A stretch of 64,000 nucleotides of DNA from Oleiagrimonas sp963747595 (GCA_963747595.1 CAVVFO010000001.1:186001-250000); one strand, 5' to 3'; positions 29,230-37,478 are shown, counted from the first letter of the stretch. The notes: generated by a model not told the origin, from the letters alone. Program-made: numbers and translations.

Positions 29230-29566
29230 GACGTCAGTATCTGCGGCAGGCAAGAGAGGCGCCGATTATGCGGCCGGAGCGCCTCGAGGTGTACGCGATT
29301 GCGTCACGTTCTTTCAAGGCGTTCAGCAGGCATCGGCCGGGCGCGCCGGCCCGTATATCGACGCGGGCATGATAGCCCCGCAGGGGCCCCGGGGGATAGC
29401 AGGGTGCCTGCGGCGTGTGGCTTTTTTCGAATGCGCCATGGACCCGGCGCGGTCGGTTTTGCAGGTGGCATCGGCGGTCCGCGCGGTGGCCGGCGGGCCG
29501 CGCCGCGGCGGCAAAAAAGCGCTTTACAACCTGCCCCCGCGGGGGTAGTGTGACCGCACGCTTTGA

Positions 29567-29615
29567 TCACAACATCTTGTGTTCCGGAATCGTCTGAAGC
29601 CACTATCTATGGTAA
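29567..29615 (+). promoter_or_regulatory. Two candidate NrdR boxes upstream of nrdJa
   Basis: TCACAACATCTTGTGT (29567-29582) and CCACTATCTATGGTAA (29600-29615) resemble the NrdR box (ACACNATATATNGTGT-like). Their starts are 33 bp apart, about three helical turns, as expected for paired NrdR sites. The rest of 29230-29824 is gene-free; it holds no coding frame I trust. A mini-frame ATG-ACC-ATG-GAG-GCC-AGT-TAA (29800-29820) carries the nearest GGAGG. Confidence 0.55.
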
Positions 29616-29824
29616 AGGCCCCGGATGCTGCGGAGGGGCGCATCAATGAGATGGCGGCGTGGACAGTGTGTCAGCACCCGTATTCGTGGCCGCGCCCCGC
29701 GGCCATGGCGGGCGTGGGTCGGCGCGCCTGCAGCCTGCGCGCCGTCGATGCCCTGGCGAGCTGAAAAAACACCAACAACCAGACACGAGAAATTCTAGAA
29801 TGACCATGGAGGCCAGTTAAGTCG

Positions 29825-31972
29825 ATGAGCACGGTGCCAGTTGAAGCCATGAAGCGCGACGCCACCCAGATTCCCCTGCAGCCCGCATCGCAGGACATCT
29901 GGGACAAGAAATACCGGCTCAAGGCCAAGCAGGGCCAGCCGGTGGATGTCGAAGTGGACGACACCTACCAGCGTGTCGCGCGCGCGCTGGCCGACGTGGA
30001 GCGCACGCCCGAGCTGAAGCAAACCTGGTACGAGAAATTCCTCTGGGCGCTGCGTCACGGTGCCATCCCGGCCGGACGCATCACCTCCAACGCCGGCGCG
30101 CAGGCGCACAAGCCCAAGACCTCCACCATCAACTGCACCGTGTCCGGCACCATCACCGATTCCATGGACGACATCCTGGAGAAGGTGCACGAGGCGGGCC
30201 TCACGCTGAAGGCCGGGTGCGGCATCGGCTACGAATTCTCCACGCTGCGCCCGCGCGGCGCGTATGTCTCCGGCGCCGGCGCCTACACCTCCGGGCCGCT
30301 GTCGTTCATGGATATCTACGACAAGATGTGCTTCACCGTGTCCTCGGCGGGCGGCCGCCGCGGCGCGCAGATGGGCACCTTCGATATCGCCCATCCGGAC
30401 GCGCGCGAATTCATCCGCGCCAAGCGCGAGGATGCGCGCCTGCGCCAGTTCAACCTGTCGCTGCTGATCACCGACGAGTTCATGCAGGCGGTCAAGGCCG
30501 ATACCGACTGGCCGCTGGTCTTCCCGGTGCACATCAAGGAGCAGGACGAGGTCGACCTCACCGATCCCGAGGCGGTCATCTGGCGCGAGTGGCCCACCCG
30601 CCACAACTACGTCAGCCGCGACGACGGCCTGGTGGCCTGCAAGATCTACGGCACGGTGCGCGCACGGCACCTGTGGGACATGATCATGGTGTCCACCTAC
30701 GACTACGCCGAGCCGGGCTTCATCCTCATCGACCGCGTCAACGAGATGAACAACAACTGGTGGTGCGAGCACATCCGCGCCACCAACCCGTGCGGCGAAC
30801 AGCCGCTGCCGCCGTACGGCTCGTGCCTGCTGGGCTCGGTCAATCTCACGTTGTTCGTGCGCGATGCCTTCGGCCCCAAGGCGCGCTTCGACTTCGAGTC
30901 CTATCGCGAGGTGGTGAAGATCTTCACCCGCATGCTGGACAACGTGGTGGAGATCAACGGCCTGCCGCTGGAGCAGCAGCGCAACGAGATCATGAACAAG
31001 CGCCGCCACGGCATGGGCTTCCTGGGCCTGGGCTCCACGCTGACCATGCTGCGCACGCGCTATGGCACGGACGAGGCCGTCGCATTCACCGAGCAGGTGG
31101 CGCGCGAAATGGCCGTGGCCGGCTGGGAAGTGGCGCTGGAGCTGGCCGAGGAAAAAGGCGTGGCGCCGGTGCTGGCCGAGGAGTACACCGTCACCGCCGA
31201 GATGCTGCGCAAGCGCCCGGAAATGGCGCGCGACGGCTACAAGGTTGGCGACAGCATCCGCGGCAGCGTGCTGCACGCCAGATACAGCCGCTACATGCAG
31301 CGCATCGCCGAGGCCGCGCCGGAGCTGGTGCAGAAACTGGCCGAGACCGGCGCGCGCTTCACCCACCACACCTCCATCGCGCCCACCGGCACCATCTCCC
31401 TGAGCCTGGCCAACAATGCCTCCAACGGCATCGAGCCCAGCTTCGCGCACCACTACTCGCGCAACGTCATCCGCGAGGGCCGCAAGACCAAGGAAAAGGT
31501 CAATGTATTCTCCTTCGAGCTGCTGGCCTACCGCGCGCTGATCAACGCCGACGCCATGCCGTTCAGCGACGATCCGCGCGAACGCCTGCCGGACTATTTC
31601 GTCGCCGCCGACGACATCAGCCCCACCGAGCACGTGGACATCCAGGCCGCCGCGCAGAAATGGGTGGATTCGTCCATCTCCAAGACCGCCAACGTGCCCA
31701 CCGACTATCCCTACGAGGATTTCAAGGACATCTACGTCTACGCCCACGAAAAGGGCCTGAAAGGCTGCACCACCTTCCGCTTCAACCCGGAGGCCTTCCA
31801 GGGCGTGCTGGTCAAGGAGTCGGATCTGGCCAACACCACCTACCGCTTCGAGCTGGAAAACGGCGAGACCGTGGAAGCCAAGGGCGGCGACGAGATCGAG
31901 TACGACGGCGAAACCCACACCGCCGCCAACCTGTTCGATGCACTGAAAGAAGGCTATTACGGCAAGTTCTGA
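29825..31972 (+). CDS. nrdJa: Adenosylcobalamin-dependent (class II) ribonucleotide reductase, catalytic part
   Basis: 715 residues. Active-site loop NPCGEQPLPPYGSC holds N321, C323 (thiyl radical) and E325. C104 (INCTVSG) is the partner redox cysteine. Specificity-site and barrel motifs EKVHEAGLTLKAGCGIGY and RRGAQMGTFDIAHPD are present. The C-terminus ends after the barrel without the Cys-rich tail, which is found instead in the separate gene at 33204: the split arrangement known as NrdJa/NrdJb in Pseudomonas. Makes dNTP precursors independently of oxygen but needs B12. Preceded by probable NrdR boxes. Confidence 0.95.
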   Translation: MSTVPVEAMKRDATQIPLQPASQDIWDKKYRLKAKQGQPVDVEVDDTYQRVARALADVERTPELKQTWYEKFLWALRHGAIPAGRITSNAGAQAHKPKTSTINCTVSGTITDSMDDILEKVHEAGLTLKAGCGIGYEFSTLRPRGAYVSGAGAYTSGPLSFMDIYDKMCFTVSSAGGRRGAQMGTFDIAHPDAREFIRAKREDARLRQFNLSLLITDEFMQAVKADTDWPLVFPVHIKEQDEVDLTDPEAVIWREWPTRHNYVSRDDGLVACKIYGTVRARHLWDMIMVSTYDYAEPGFILIDRVNEMNNNWWCEHIRATNPCGEQPLPPYGSCLLGSVNLTLFVRDAFGPKARFDFESYREVVKIFTRMLDNVVEINGLPLEQQRNEIMNKRRHGMGFLGLGSTLTMLRTRYGTDEAVAFTEQVAREMAVAGWEVALELAEEKGVAPVLAEEYTVTAEMLRKRPEMARDGYKVGDSIRGSVLHARYSRYMQRIAEAAPELVQKLAETGARFTHHTSIAPTGTISLSLANNASNGIEPSFAHHYSRNVIREGRKTKEKVNVFSFELLAYRALINADAMPFSDDPRERLPDYFVAADDISPTEHVDIQAAAQKWVDSSISKTANVPTDYPYEDFKDIYVYAHEKGLKGCTTFRFNPEAFQGVLVKESDLANTTYRFELENGETVEAKGGDEIEYDGETHTAANLFDALKEGYYGKF

Positions 31973-32052
31973 TCGGGGCGTGCCGCCGTGACACACCCGA
32001 TGCCGCTTCGACCCCACGGCCACTGCCAACAACTCCTCGGGAGGGGAATCAC

Positions 32053-33000
32053 ATGTCCGTCGATCCATCCGTCATCAGCGTCGGTCCGGAACCCGACAAG
32101 AAGTCCGTGGGGGACAGCGTATCCACCGATACCACCACCATGCCGCAGCCGGCGCGGAAACGCCCTGCCGGCACCCGAACGGGCAAGAAGGGGAAAACAT
32201 TCCCCGCCACGAAAACGGCCGCAAAAAAGTCTTCTGCAAAGAAGGCCCCCAAGCAGAAGCCCTCCACGAAGACGGTTTCCGTGAAAAAGGCGGCCGGCAA
32301 AACCCCGACCGCGAACAAGGCGGCCGCGGGCTCACCGGCCCGCAAAGCCTCCACGGCCAGGAAGGCGGCGGGCAAGGCCGGCGCGGCGAAGAAAACGCCG
32401 GCAAAAAAGATGGCGGGCAAAAAGGCTGCGGACAAGACAGCTGCAACCAAAAAGACCGCGGTAAAGAAGGCCACGGGAAAGAAGACCGCAGCCAGGAAGA
32501 CCGCCGCCGGGAAGAGCACCAGGAAGGTCGTCGCCAGCCGGCCATCGCAGAAGCGGCTCGCCGCGAAGGAAGCCGAGGCCAGGACGTCCGGCAGCAAAAC
32601 CGCCGCGAAAAAGAACACGAGCAAGTCAGCCGCCAAGAAGTCCACGGCAAAGACGCCGGCGACAAAAAAATCGGCCACGAAGAAAGCCAGCGTGAAGAAG
32701 GCCGGCGCGAAGAAGGCCGGCGCGAAGAAGGTTGTCGCCAGCAGACCGTCGCAGAAGCGGCTGGCGGAAAAGGAAGCCAGCGGCAGAAAGCCGGGCGGCA
32801 AGACCTCCAGCGCAAAAAAGACGGCCAGCAAGTCATCCGCAAAAAAATCGAGCGCAAAGAAAGCCGGCGCGAAGAAGGTTGTCGCCGCCCGACCGTCGCA
32901 GAAGCGCCTCGCCGGGAAGGAAGCCGGCGGCAAAAAAACCGGCGTCAAAAAAGCCACCGCAAAAAAGACCACGGGCCGCAGGGCCGGCAAACGCAACTGA
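32053..33000 (+). CDS. Histone H1-like Lys/Ala-rich DNA-binding protein
   Basis: 315 residues, of which most are K, A, T, S and G in AAKKxxxKK patterns typical of bacterial H1-like proteins. A strong GGGAGGGG precedes the ATG at 32053. Residues 1-35 are acidic/neutral. A motif KVVASRPSQKRLA-KEA recurs three times: RPSQKR begins at residues 163, 231 and 280, each surrounded by similar sequence, so the gene grew by internal duplication. Probably intrinsically disordered and DNA-compacting. It lies between nrdJa and nrdJb. The GC-rich repeats open long frames on the other strand that are artefacts. Confidence 0.85.
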   Translation: MSVDPSVISVGPEPDKKSVGDSVSTDTTTMPQPARKRPAGTRTGKKGKTFPATKTAAKKSSAKKAPKQKPSTKTVSVKKAAGKTPTANKAAAGSPARKASTARKAAGKAGAAKKTPAKKMAGKKAADKTAATKKTAVKKATGKKTAARKTAAGKSTRKVVASRPSQKRLAAKEAEARTSGSKTAAKKNTSKSAAKKSTAKTPATKKSATKKASVKKAGAKKAGAKKVVASRPSQKRLAEKEASGRKPGGKTSSAKKTASKSSAKKSSAKKAGAKKVVAARPSQKRLAGKEAGGKKTGVKKATAKKTTGRRAGKRN

Positions 33001-33060
33001 CCACAGCAACCCGGATTCATCCGCGCAACGACGTGCGAAGAACTTCCGATCCGCGTCATT

Positions 33061-33113
33061 CCGGCGCAAGCCGGCATCCACGTTGACCTTCGTCACGACA
33101 ACATGGATCCCGG
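33061..33113. repeat. Short intergenic palindromic repeat
   Basis: Directly after GTCATT: CCGGC-GCAA-GCCGG forms a tetraloop hairpin (33061-33074), and CCGGCATCCA (33071-33080) pairs with TGGATCCCGG (33104-33113) with one mismatch. The TCATTCCGGCG...AAGCCGGCATCC pattern resembles a dispersed intergenic sequence found in many Gammaproteobacteria. It fills the 200-bp gap before nrdJb. Confidence 0.5.
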
Positions 33114-33203
33114 CTTCGTGGCGGATCGCGCCGGAACATCGGATGCAACGTACTGCGCAACGCAACCGGCGCATTACCCCCCCAAGCGGGGCGAGGAACC
33201 CAC

Positions 33204-33953
33204 ATGACCATCAAGATCAACAGCAAAATCAGCAACTACAGCGTCGTCAAGCCGGACGAGGCGAAACCCGAGACCGCCCCGTCCACCGACACCGCCACGC
33301 AGACCGGCAGCGCCGAAGTCATCCAGATGCACGAGAGCGTGGAGCGGCCGGAAAGCCTCATCGGCGCCACCTACAAGATCAAGTCGCCGCTGTTCGAGCA
33401 CGCGCTGTACGTCACCATCAACGACATCGTGCTCAACGCCGGCACCGAATACGAACAGCGCCGCCCGTTCGAGATCTTCATCAACTCCAAGTCCATGGAC
33501 CACTTCCAGTGGATCGTGGCGCTCACGCGCATCATGTCCGCCGTGTTCCGCAAGGGCGGCGACGTCACCTTCCTGGTGGAAGAGCTCAAGGCCGTGTTCG
33601 ACCCGCGCGGCGGCTACTTCAAGGCGGGCGGCGTGTATATGCCCTCCATCGTCGCCGAGATCGGCGCGGTGGTGGAGCAGCACATGACCATGATCGGGTT
33701 GCTGAAGGCGCCGGATTTGAGTGACGGGGCGCGGGCGCTGATTGCGGAGAAGCGGGCGGCGTACGATGCGGCGCAGGGTGGGGGCAGTGGTGCTGCGGCA
33801 TCTGCTGACGATGAAAGTGCCGATGCGTCGGGCGGGGATGCCACCAGCTTTCCTGCCGGGGCCACGTTGTGTGCCAAGTGCAGTACCAAGGCGGTGGTGC
33901 TGATGGATGGGTGTCAGACTTGTTTGAATTGTGGGTATTCGAAGTGTGGGTGA
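33204..33953 (+). CDS. nrdJb: NrdJb: C-terminal (TSCPD-type) part of class II ribonucleotide reductase
   Basis: 249 residues. The central domain (about 45-165: ERPESLIGATYKIKSPLFEH, FINSKSMDHFQWIVALTR) is the TSCPD-type module that follows the barrel in one-piece class II enzymes. The tail holds six cysteines (C223, C226, C237, C240, C243, C248; LCAKC...GCQTCLNCGYSKC) that re-reduce the active-site disulfide. An Ala/Gly/Ser/Asp linker (190-215) precedes it. Works as a complex with NrdJa. GAGG precedes the ATG. Unusually, it is 1.2 kb away from nrdJa with a histone-like gene between. Confidence 0.9.
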   Translation: MTIKINSKISNYSVVKPDEAKPETAPSTDTATQTGSAEVIQMHESVERPESLIGATYKIKSPLFEHALYVTINDIVLNAGTEYEQRRPFEIFINSKSMDHFQWIVALTRIMSAVFRKGGDVTFLVEELKAVFDPRGGYFKAGGVYMPSIVAEIGAVVEQHMTMIGLLKAPDLSDGARALIAEKRAAYDAAQGGGSGAAASADDESADASGGDATSFPAGATLCAKCSTKAVVLMDGCQTCLNCGYSKCG

Positions 33954-34030
33954 TTTAACCTAAGAATTAGACGAAGCGCACACAATTGTGATGAAAAGTT
34001 GCTCAGTGACTGCCGTTTTTAGGAGTGAGT

Positions 34031-35704
34031 ATGAGTATTGTCCACCTGCGCCAAATAAATGCTCACATGGAAGATTATTATAAGGACCTGATCGATCTCT
34101 CTGATATTGATGATAAGAAGCATGGCAATGATGTGATTGATCAGCATTTTCGAACGAGAGCGTTGGCTGCTTACGCAATAAAGAGTTTGGCAGAAGTCGG
34201 ATACGATGTATCAGCTGACTGCGTGACAGACGGTTATGGCGACAATGGGGTTGACGCAATATTTTTTAGTAAGAGCGACAGAGTTATTTATTTAATTCAG
34301 TCTAAGTGGTCGCAAGACGGGTCAGGCTCTATTAGCGTTGGAGATGCTCAAAAATTTCAGCAAGGTTTCAGGGATCTAATTAACGCTAGGTTTGAACGAT
34401 TCAATACTAAAGTTAAAAATAAACAATCTGAATTAGACGAGGCCCTAAATGACGCCAACACAAGGATAGTGATGGCGGTTGTATATACTGGTACGCAACC
34501 AGTTAGCGATGGCGTAAAAAATATTATTAGCGATCTTACTTCTGAAATTAACGATACTTCTGAAGTATTGGTATTTAAGATTTTGAGGCAAAGCAACATC
34601 TATAATTCAATTGCTCGAGGGGCCGACTCTCAGCCGATTGATGTAGAGTTAGCGCTTCATTCGTGGGGCCAAGTTAGAGAACCATACCAAGCTTATTATG
34701 GTCAGGTATCAGCAGTTGAGGTTGCGGGTTGGTGGAACGAGCACTTCCCGCATATATTTTCACCAAATATAAGGGTCTATCTTGGTAATACAGATATAAA
34801 CGACAGTATGATCGATTCTGTCATAAATTCTCCGGAGAAGTTCTGGTATTTCAATAACGGAATTACAGCGTTGTGTGCAAATCTTTCCAAAAAGCCAATT
34901 GGCGGTGCAGGGAGAGATATGGGTGTTTTTGAGTGTAATGATTTCAGGATCGTAAATGGGGCGCAGACGGTCGGCTCAATTGCCGCTGCGGCCGATAAAA
35001 ACCCAGAGCAGATAGAGCACGCAAAAGTGCCTATTCGTGTAATTTCATTGGCCAATACACCCGATGATTTCGGCAAGGATATTACTAAGAATAACAACAC
35101 GCAAAATCGCATTGATCGTCGAGATTTCGTGGCTCTAGATGAAAATCAGGAACGGATAAAGAGCGAGCTTGTCTTGGACGGCGTTAGCTATGTCTATAAG
35201 TCTGGCGAATCCATTCCTCCGGGGGAGGATGGTTTTGATTTAGTTGAGGCTACGATTACGCTGGCTTGTGGTAGCGATAATATCACTTACGCGGTGCAGG
35301 CAAAACGAGAAATTGGGCGGCTGTGGGACGATATTACCAAAGCGCCGTATAGGGCATTGTTTAATGATGGGCTAGCAGGGCCAAAGTTATGGAGAATGAT
35401 TCTTGTTATGCGTGAGTTAGATAAGTTTCTCGTGAGAAAAAGTAAGAATGAGGAGGGTCGGAGAAGATTGTGTGCTATCCATGGCAATCGCCTTGTATCC
35501 TTTATTGCTTTCTCTGGCCTTGACGATAATGTGGTTGACGGATTCGGGAAGTTGGAAGATTCGGAGCGGAGCGACATCGAAGATGTTGTTAATAAGGTCT
35601 ATGAGTCAGTCTTCGCCAGTATCGAGCATAACTATCCTGACTCCTATCCGGCGAGTCTTTTCAAAAATGTATCCAAATGCCAACATATTTACTCTTTGAT
35701 GTGA
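34031..35704 (+). CDS. AIPR-family (abortive infection phage resistance) protein
   Basis: 557 residues; AGGAG five bases before the ATG at 34031 (a GTG at 34025 is part of that site). The N-terminal 100 residues look like a PD-(D/E)XK nuclease fold: a helix, then DNGVDAIFFS (D75) and IQSKWS (Q90, K92). The AIPR domain follows: WYFNNGITAL (FNNG 275-278), RIVNGAQTVGS (309-314) and KNNNTQNRID (355-362). AIPR proteins are linked to abortive phage defence and restriction loci. Base composition is clearly AT-richer than the flanks, with AAT/ATA/TTA-type codons, a sign of transfer. Confidence 0.85.
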   Translation: MSIVHLRQINAHMEDYYKDLIDLSDIDDKKHGNDVIDQHFRTRALAAYAIKSLAEVGYDVSADCVTDGYGDNGVDAIFFSKSDRVIYLIQSKWSQDGSGSISVGDAQKFQQGFRDLINARFERFNTKVKNKQSELDEALNDANTRIVMAVVYTGTQPVSDGVKNIISDLTSEINDTSEVLVFKILRQSNIYNSIARGADSQPIDVELALHSWGQVREPYQAYYGQVSAVEVAGWWNEHFPHIFSPNIRVYLGNTDINDSMIDSVINSPEKFWYFNNGITALCANLSKKPIGGAGRDMGVFECNDFRIVNGAQTVGSIAAAADKNPEQIEHAKVPIRVISLANTPDDFGKDITKNNNTQNRIDRRDFVALDENQERIKSELVLDGVSYVYKSGESIPPGEDGFDLVEATITLACGSDNITYAVQAKREIGRLWDDITKAPYRALFNDGLAGPKLWRMILVMRELDKFLVRKSKNEEGRRRLCAIHGNRLVSFIAFSGLDDNVVDGFGKLEDSERSDIEDVVNKVYESVFASIEHNYPDSYPASLFKNVSKCQHIYSLM

Positions 35705-35713
35705 AGAAGCAAT

Positions 35714-35826
35714 AAAAAGGTGTCAGATACCGAGGTTTCCCCACAGTTCCTCTCGAAAAAATCAGCAACTTGAGTTGCAAACACCGTTTTCCCGTGCAGC
35801 TCAAATTGTCCCTGACACCGTTTTCC
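35714..35826. repeat. Short repeats upstream of the DUF4145 gene
   Basis: AAAAAGGTGTCAG (35714-35726) and GAGGTTTCCCCAC (35732-35744) form one unit, repeated in direct orientation at 36742-36773. ACACCGTTTTCC occurs near 35781 and again in the inverted unit AAATTGTCCCTGACACCG (35803-35820, continuing TTTTCC), the complement of GGTGYCAGGGACAATTT, whose other copy is at 36692-36708. Together they bracket the next gene. Confidence 0.65.
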
Positions 35827-35842
35827 AAATAGAAGAGCCTAC

Positions 35843-36649
35843 ATGAAATCGCCTCCAGTAATCTCAGAAACCGCTTTTAATTGTCCTCACTGCGGAACAT
35901 TTACTACACAGTATTGGTTTAAGTCCTTTGGAGGCAGTTACTCAGAGGACATGCGAACCCCAGGTATCCCCGATTCGAATTTCGCGGACCGAATAACTAA
36001 TGATCGAAGCATTCCTGATGAAATGAAGCCGGGCCTTCTTTCTTGGGGCGAGAAAGTGATGCGTAAAAAGCCTTTTTTTGAGAAGAGCGAAGAAGCTCCT
36101 TACAACCCGCCAAAGTTAGATAACTGCAATTTTTCTCGCTGCTATAACTGTAAAGACGTCGCTATTTGGGTTCATGATCAAATGGTTTACCCGGAGGCAC
36201 GAATAGATATTGAACCGAACCCGGATCAACCGCCAATTGTGGAGCAGTTGTTTAACGAAGCGCGCTCGATTGTCATGAGTAGCCCGCGTGGGGCGGCAGC
36301 GCTACTTCGTTTGTGCATTCAGCACTTGTGTGTTGAGTTGGGAGAGAGCGGTAAAAATATAGACAAAGATATTGGCAGTCTTGTCTCGAAGGGTATGAAC
36401 CCTTTGGTTCAAAAGGCGCTAGATGTAGTGCGGGTAATCGGGAATGAATCCGTGCACCCGGGTGAGATTGACCTGAACGATAACCGCGATACTGCCGTGC
36501 AACTATTCAGTCTCGTAAATCTGGTATGTGAACAAATGATTTCACACCCGAAGCGTGTGGAGGATCTGTATCAAGGGCTTCCCGAATCAAAGTTGAAAGG
36601 CATCGAAGTCAGGGACGCACAAGCAATCGACGGCGGTAAAGATCAATGA
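35843..36649 (+). CDS. DUF4145-domain protein
   Basis: 268 residues. Two zinc-ribbon-like Cys pairs at the N-terminus (C14/C17 in NCPHCG; C100/C103 in RCYNC). The DUF4145 helical domain is at about 130-235: EARSIVMSSPRGAAALLRLC, then VRVIGNESVHPG. DUF4145 is often joined to or beside restriction and other defence genes; biochemical role unknown. AT-rich like the AIPR gene 138 bp upstream, and both read the same way, so the two may form one unit, though repeats lie between them. Confidence 0.8.
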   Translation: MKSPPVISETAFNCPHCGTFTTQYWFKSFGGSYSEDMRTPGIPDSNFADRITNDRSIPDEMKPGLLSWGEKVMRKKPFFEKSEEAPYNPPKLDNCNFSRCYNCKDVAIWVHDQMVYPEARIDIEPNPDQPPIVEQLFNEARSIVMSSPRGAAALLRLCIQHLCVELGESGKNIDKDIGSLVSKGMNPLVQKALDVVRVIGNESVHPGEIDLNDNRDTAVQLFSLVNLVCEQMISHPKRVEDLYQGLPESKLKGIEVRDAQAIDGGKDQ

Positions 36650-36657
36650 TAAGAACC

Positions 36658-36773
36658 GAAAAAGGTGCTAGGAAAAAGGTGCCAAGAAAAAGGTGCCAGG
36701 GACAATTTCGGTAGCAAAAACAGCGTCAGTTTCGCTTTCCCAAAAAAGGTGTCAGGGGCTGAGGTTTCCCCAC
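36658..36773. repeat. Triple 14-bp tandem repeat and second GGTGTCAG unit
   Basis: GAAAAAGGTGCTAG, GAAAAAGGTGCCAA and GAAAAAGGTGCCAG stand in exact tandem (36658-36671, 36672-36685, 36686-36699), followed by GGACAATTT. A second copy of the GGTGTCAG...GAGGTTTCCCCAC unit spans 36742-36773. These lie just behind the DUF4145 stop. From here to 37129 no intact gene is seen. Confidence 0.65.
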
Positions 36774-36777
36774 GAAT

Positions 36778-37086
36778 TCACGCTGTCATCCGAGTCTGCG
36801 CCAACACATCGGCGGGCAGCGATCGAAGTCGAGCCAGCCACATATACGTTCGCTCCGTAGGCCAGGATCTGACCAGTGCCTCGCGCCCGATGCGCATGAG
36901 CGAGTAGATTCTTCGCCGTGAACATCCAGGCGACAGCCAATCATCGATGCCAGTGGCCTGGCCGGCCAAGCCGGCGAGCCAACTGGCAGACGCCGCCAGC
37001 ACATGAACCAGGGGCAAGATCTCGACAAAAACGGGGTCAGGTTCACTTATTGGGGATTGAATCCAGAGCCGAGCGAGGCGGAGCAT
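36778..37086 (-). pseudogene. Possible C-terminal remnant of a transposase
   Basis: An open minus-strand frame without a proper start encodes about 100 residues. LAASASWLAGLAGQATGI and RRIYSLMRIGREALVRSWP resemble the C-terminal end of IS4-type transposases in my memory, but no catalytic residue is in the fragment. The island context (repeats, broken genes) makes a transposase scar plausible. On the plus strand AAAAACGGGGTCAGGTTCAC near 37025 is another piece of repeat-like sequence. Confidence 0.3.
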
Positions 37087-37129
37087 CGGGCCTCAGCGGT
37101 TTGGACATGGCTTCACAGGGAATGTCGAA

Positions 37130-37418
37130 ATGAGTCGAATGCTTTTGGTTGCGATCGTGCTTTGCGGGCTGGATCTGGTTTCTTGTCGAGCAACAGCCGG
37201 ATCATCCACGCGCGGTGACGCAGCGCCCCGGCTCCACGGCATCGATCAATGGCAGCCGACGACCGCTGCGGCAATGACGGTTCCACTGCGATGGGCGCCG
37301 TTACTGCAGCCAGATGCATTCGCGCGCCGAGGACGAGTTCTTCCTCAACCAGTGTCCGAGGACCCGCAAGGACGGCGATCACGACGGAATATCGTGCGAA
37401 AACGACGCGCGCCTTTGA
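37130..37418 (+). pseudogene. Frameshifted excalibur-domain secreted protein
   Basis: A frame from 37130 begins like a signal peptide (MSRMLLVAIVLCGLDLVSC) but loses sense by about 37275. From there a different frame encodes FHCDGRRYCSQMHSRAEDEF followed by FLNQCPRTRKDGDHDGISCE, a full excalibur calcium-binding motif (Cys pairs plus DGDHDG), ending at 37418. A stop at 37275 in that second frame prevents one continuous protein, so at least one indel has broken the gene. Such domains are usually at the C-terminus of secreted or cold-shock-domain proteins. Confidence 0.6.
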
Positions 37419-37421
37419 TCG

Positions 37422-37470
37422 AAAAAGGGGGCGGAGGCAATTAAGTCGGAATAATTGCCTCCGCCCCCTT
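37422..37470 (-). terminator. Strong intrinsic terminator of the SDR gene
   Basis: A perfect 19-bp stem (37425-37443 with 37452-37470) around an 8-base loop, centred on GCGGAGGCAATTA. On the minus strand the stem is followed by TTTTTC, a good U-tract, 8 bp after the SDR stop codon. The plus-strand left arm with preceding A-run (37422-37446) is also one copy of a direct repeat found at 40768-40792. Confidence 0.88.
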
Positions 37471-37478
37471 GGGTAAGA

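Noticed and set aside
29230..29824. Possible cobalamin riboswitch before nrdJa
   Set aside because: A B12-dependent enzyme made this worth checking, but I could not find a convincing B12-box in the leader; NrdR-type sites explain control better.
32049..33077. Minus-strand frame rich in Phe/Ala/Leu opposite the histone-like gene
   Set aside because: It is the mirror of AAG/GCC-rich codons and only looks like a membrane protein; the plus-strand H1-like gene has the ribosome-binding site.
36658..36699. Short tandem repeat considered as a CRISPR array
   Set aside because: Units are 14 bp with no spacers and no cas genes nearby.
37249..37476. Plus-strand frame overlapping the excalibur relic
   Set aside because: Third-frame reading with no domain; the excalibur motif lies in a different frame.
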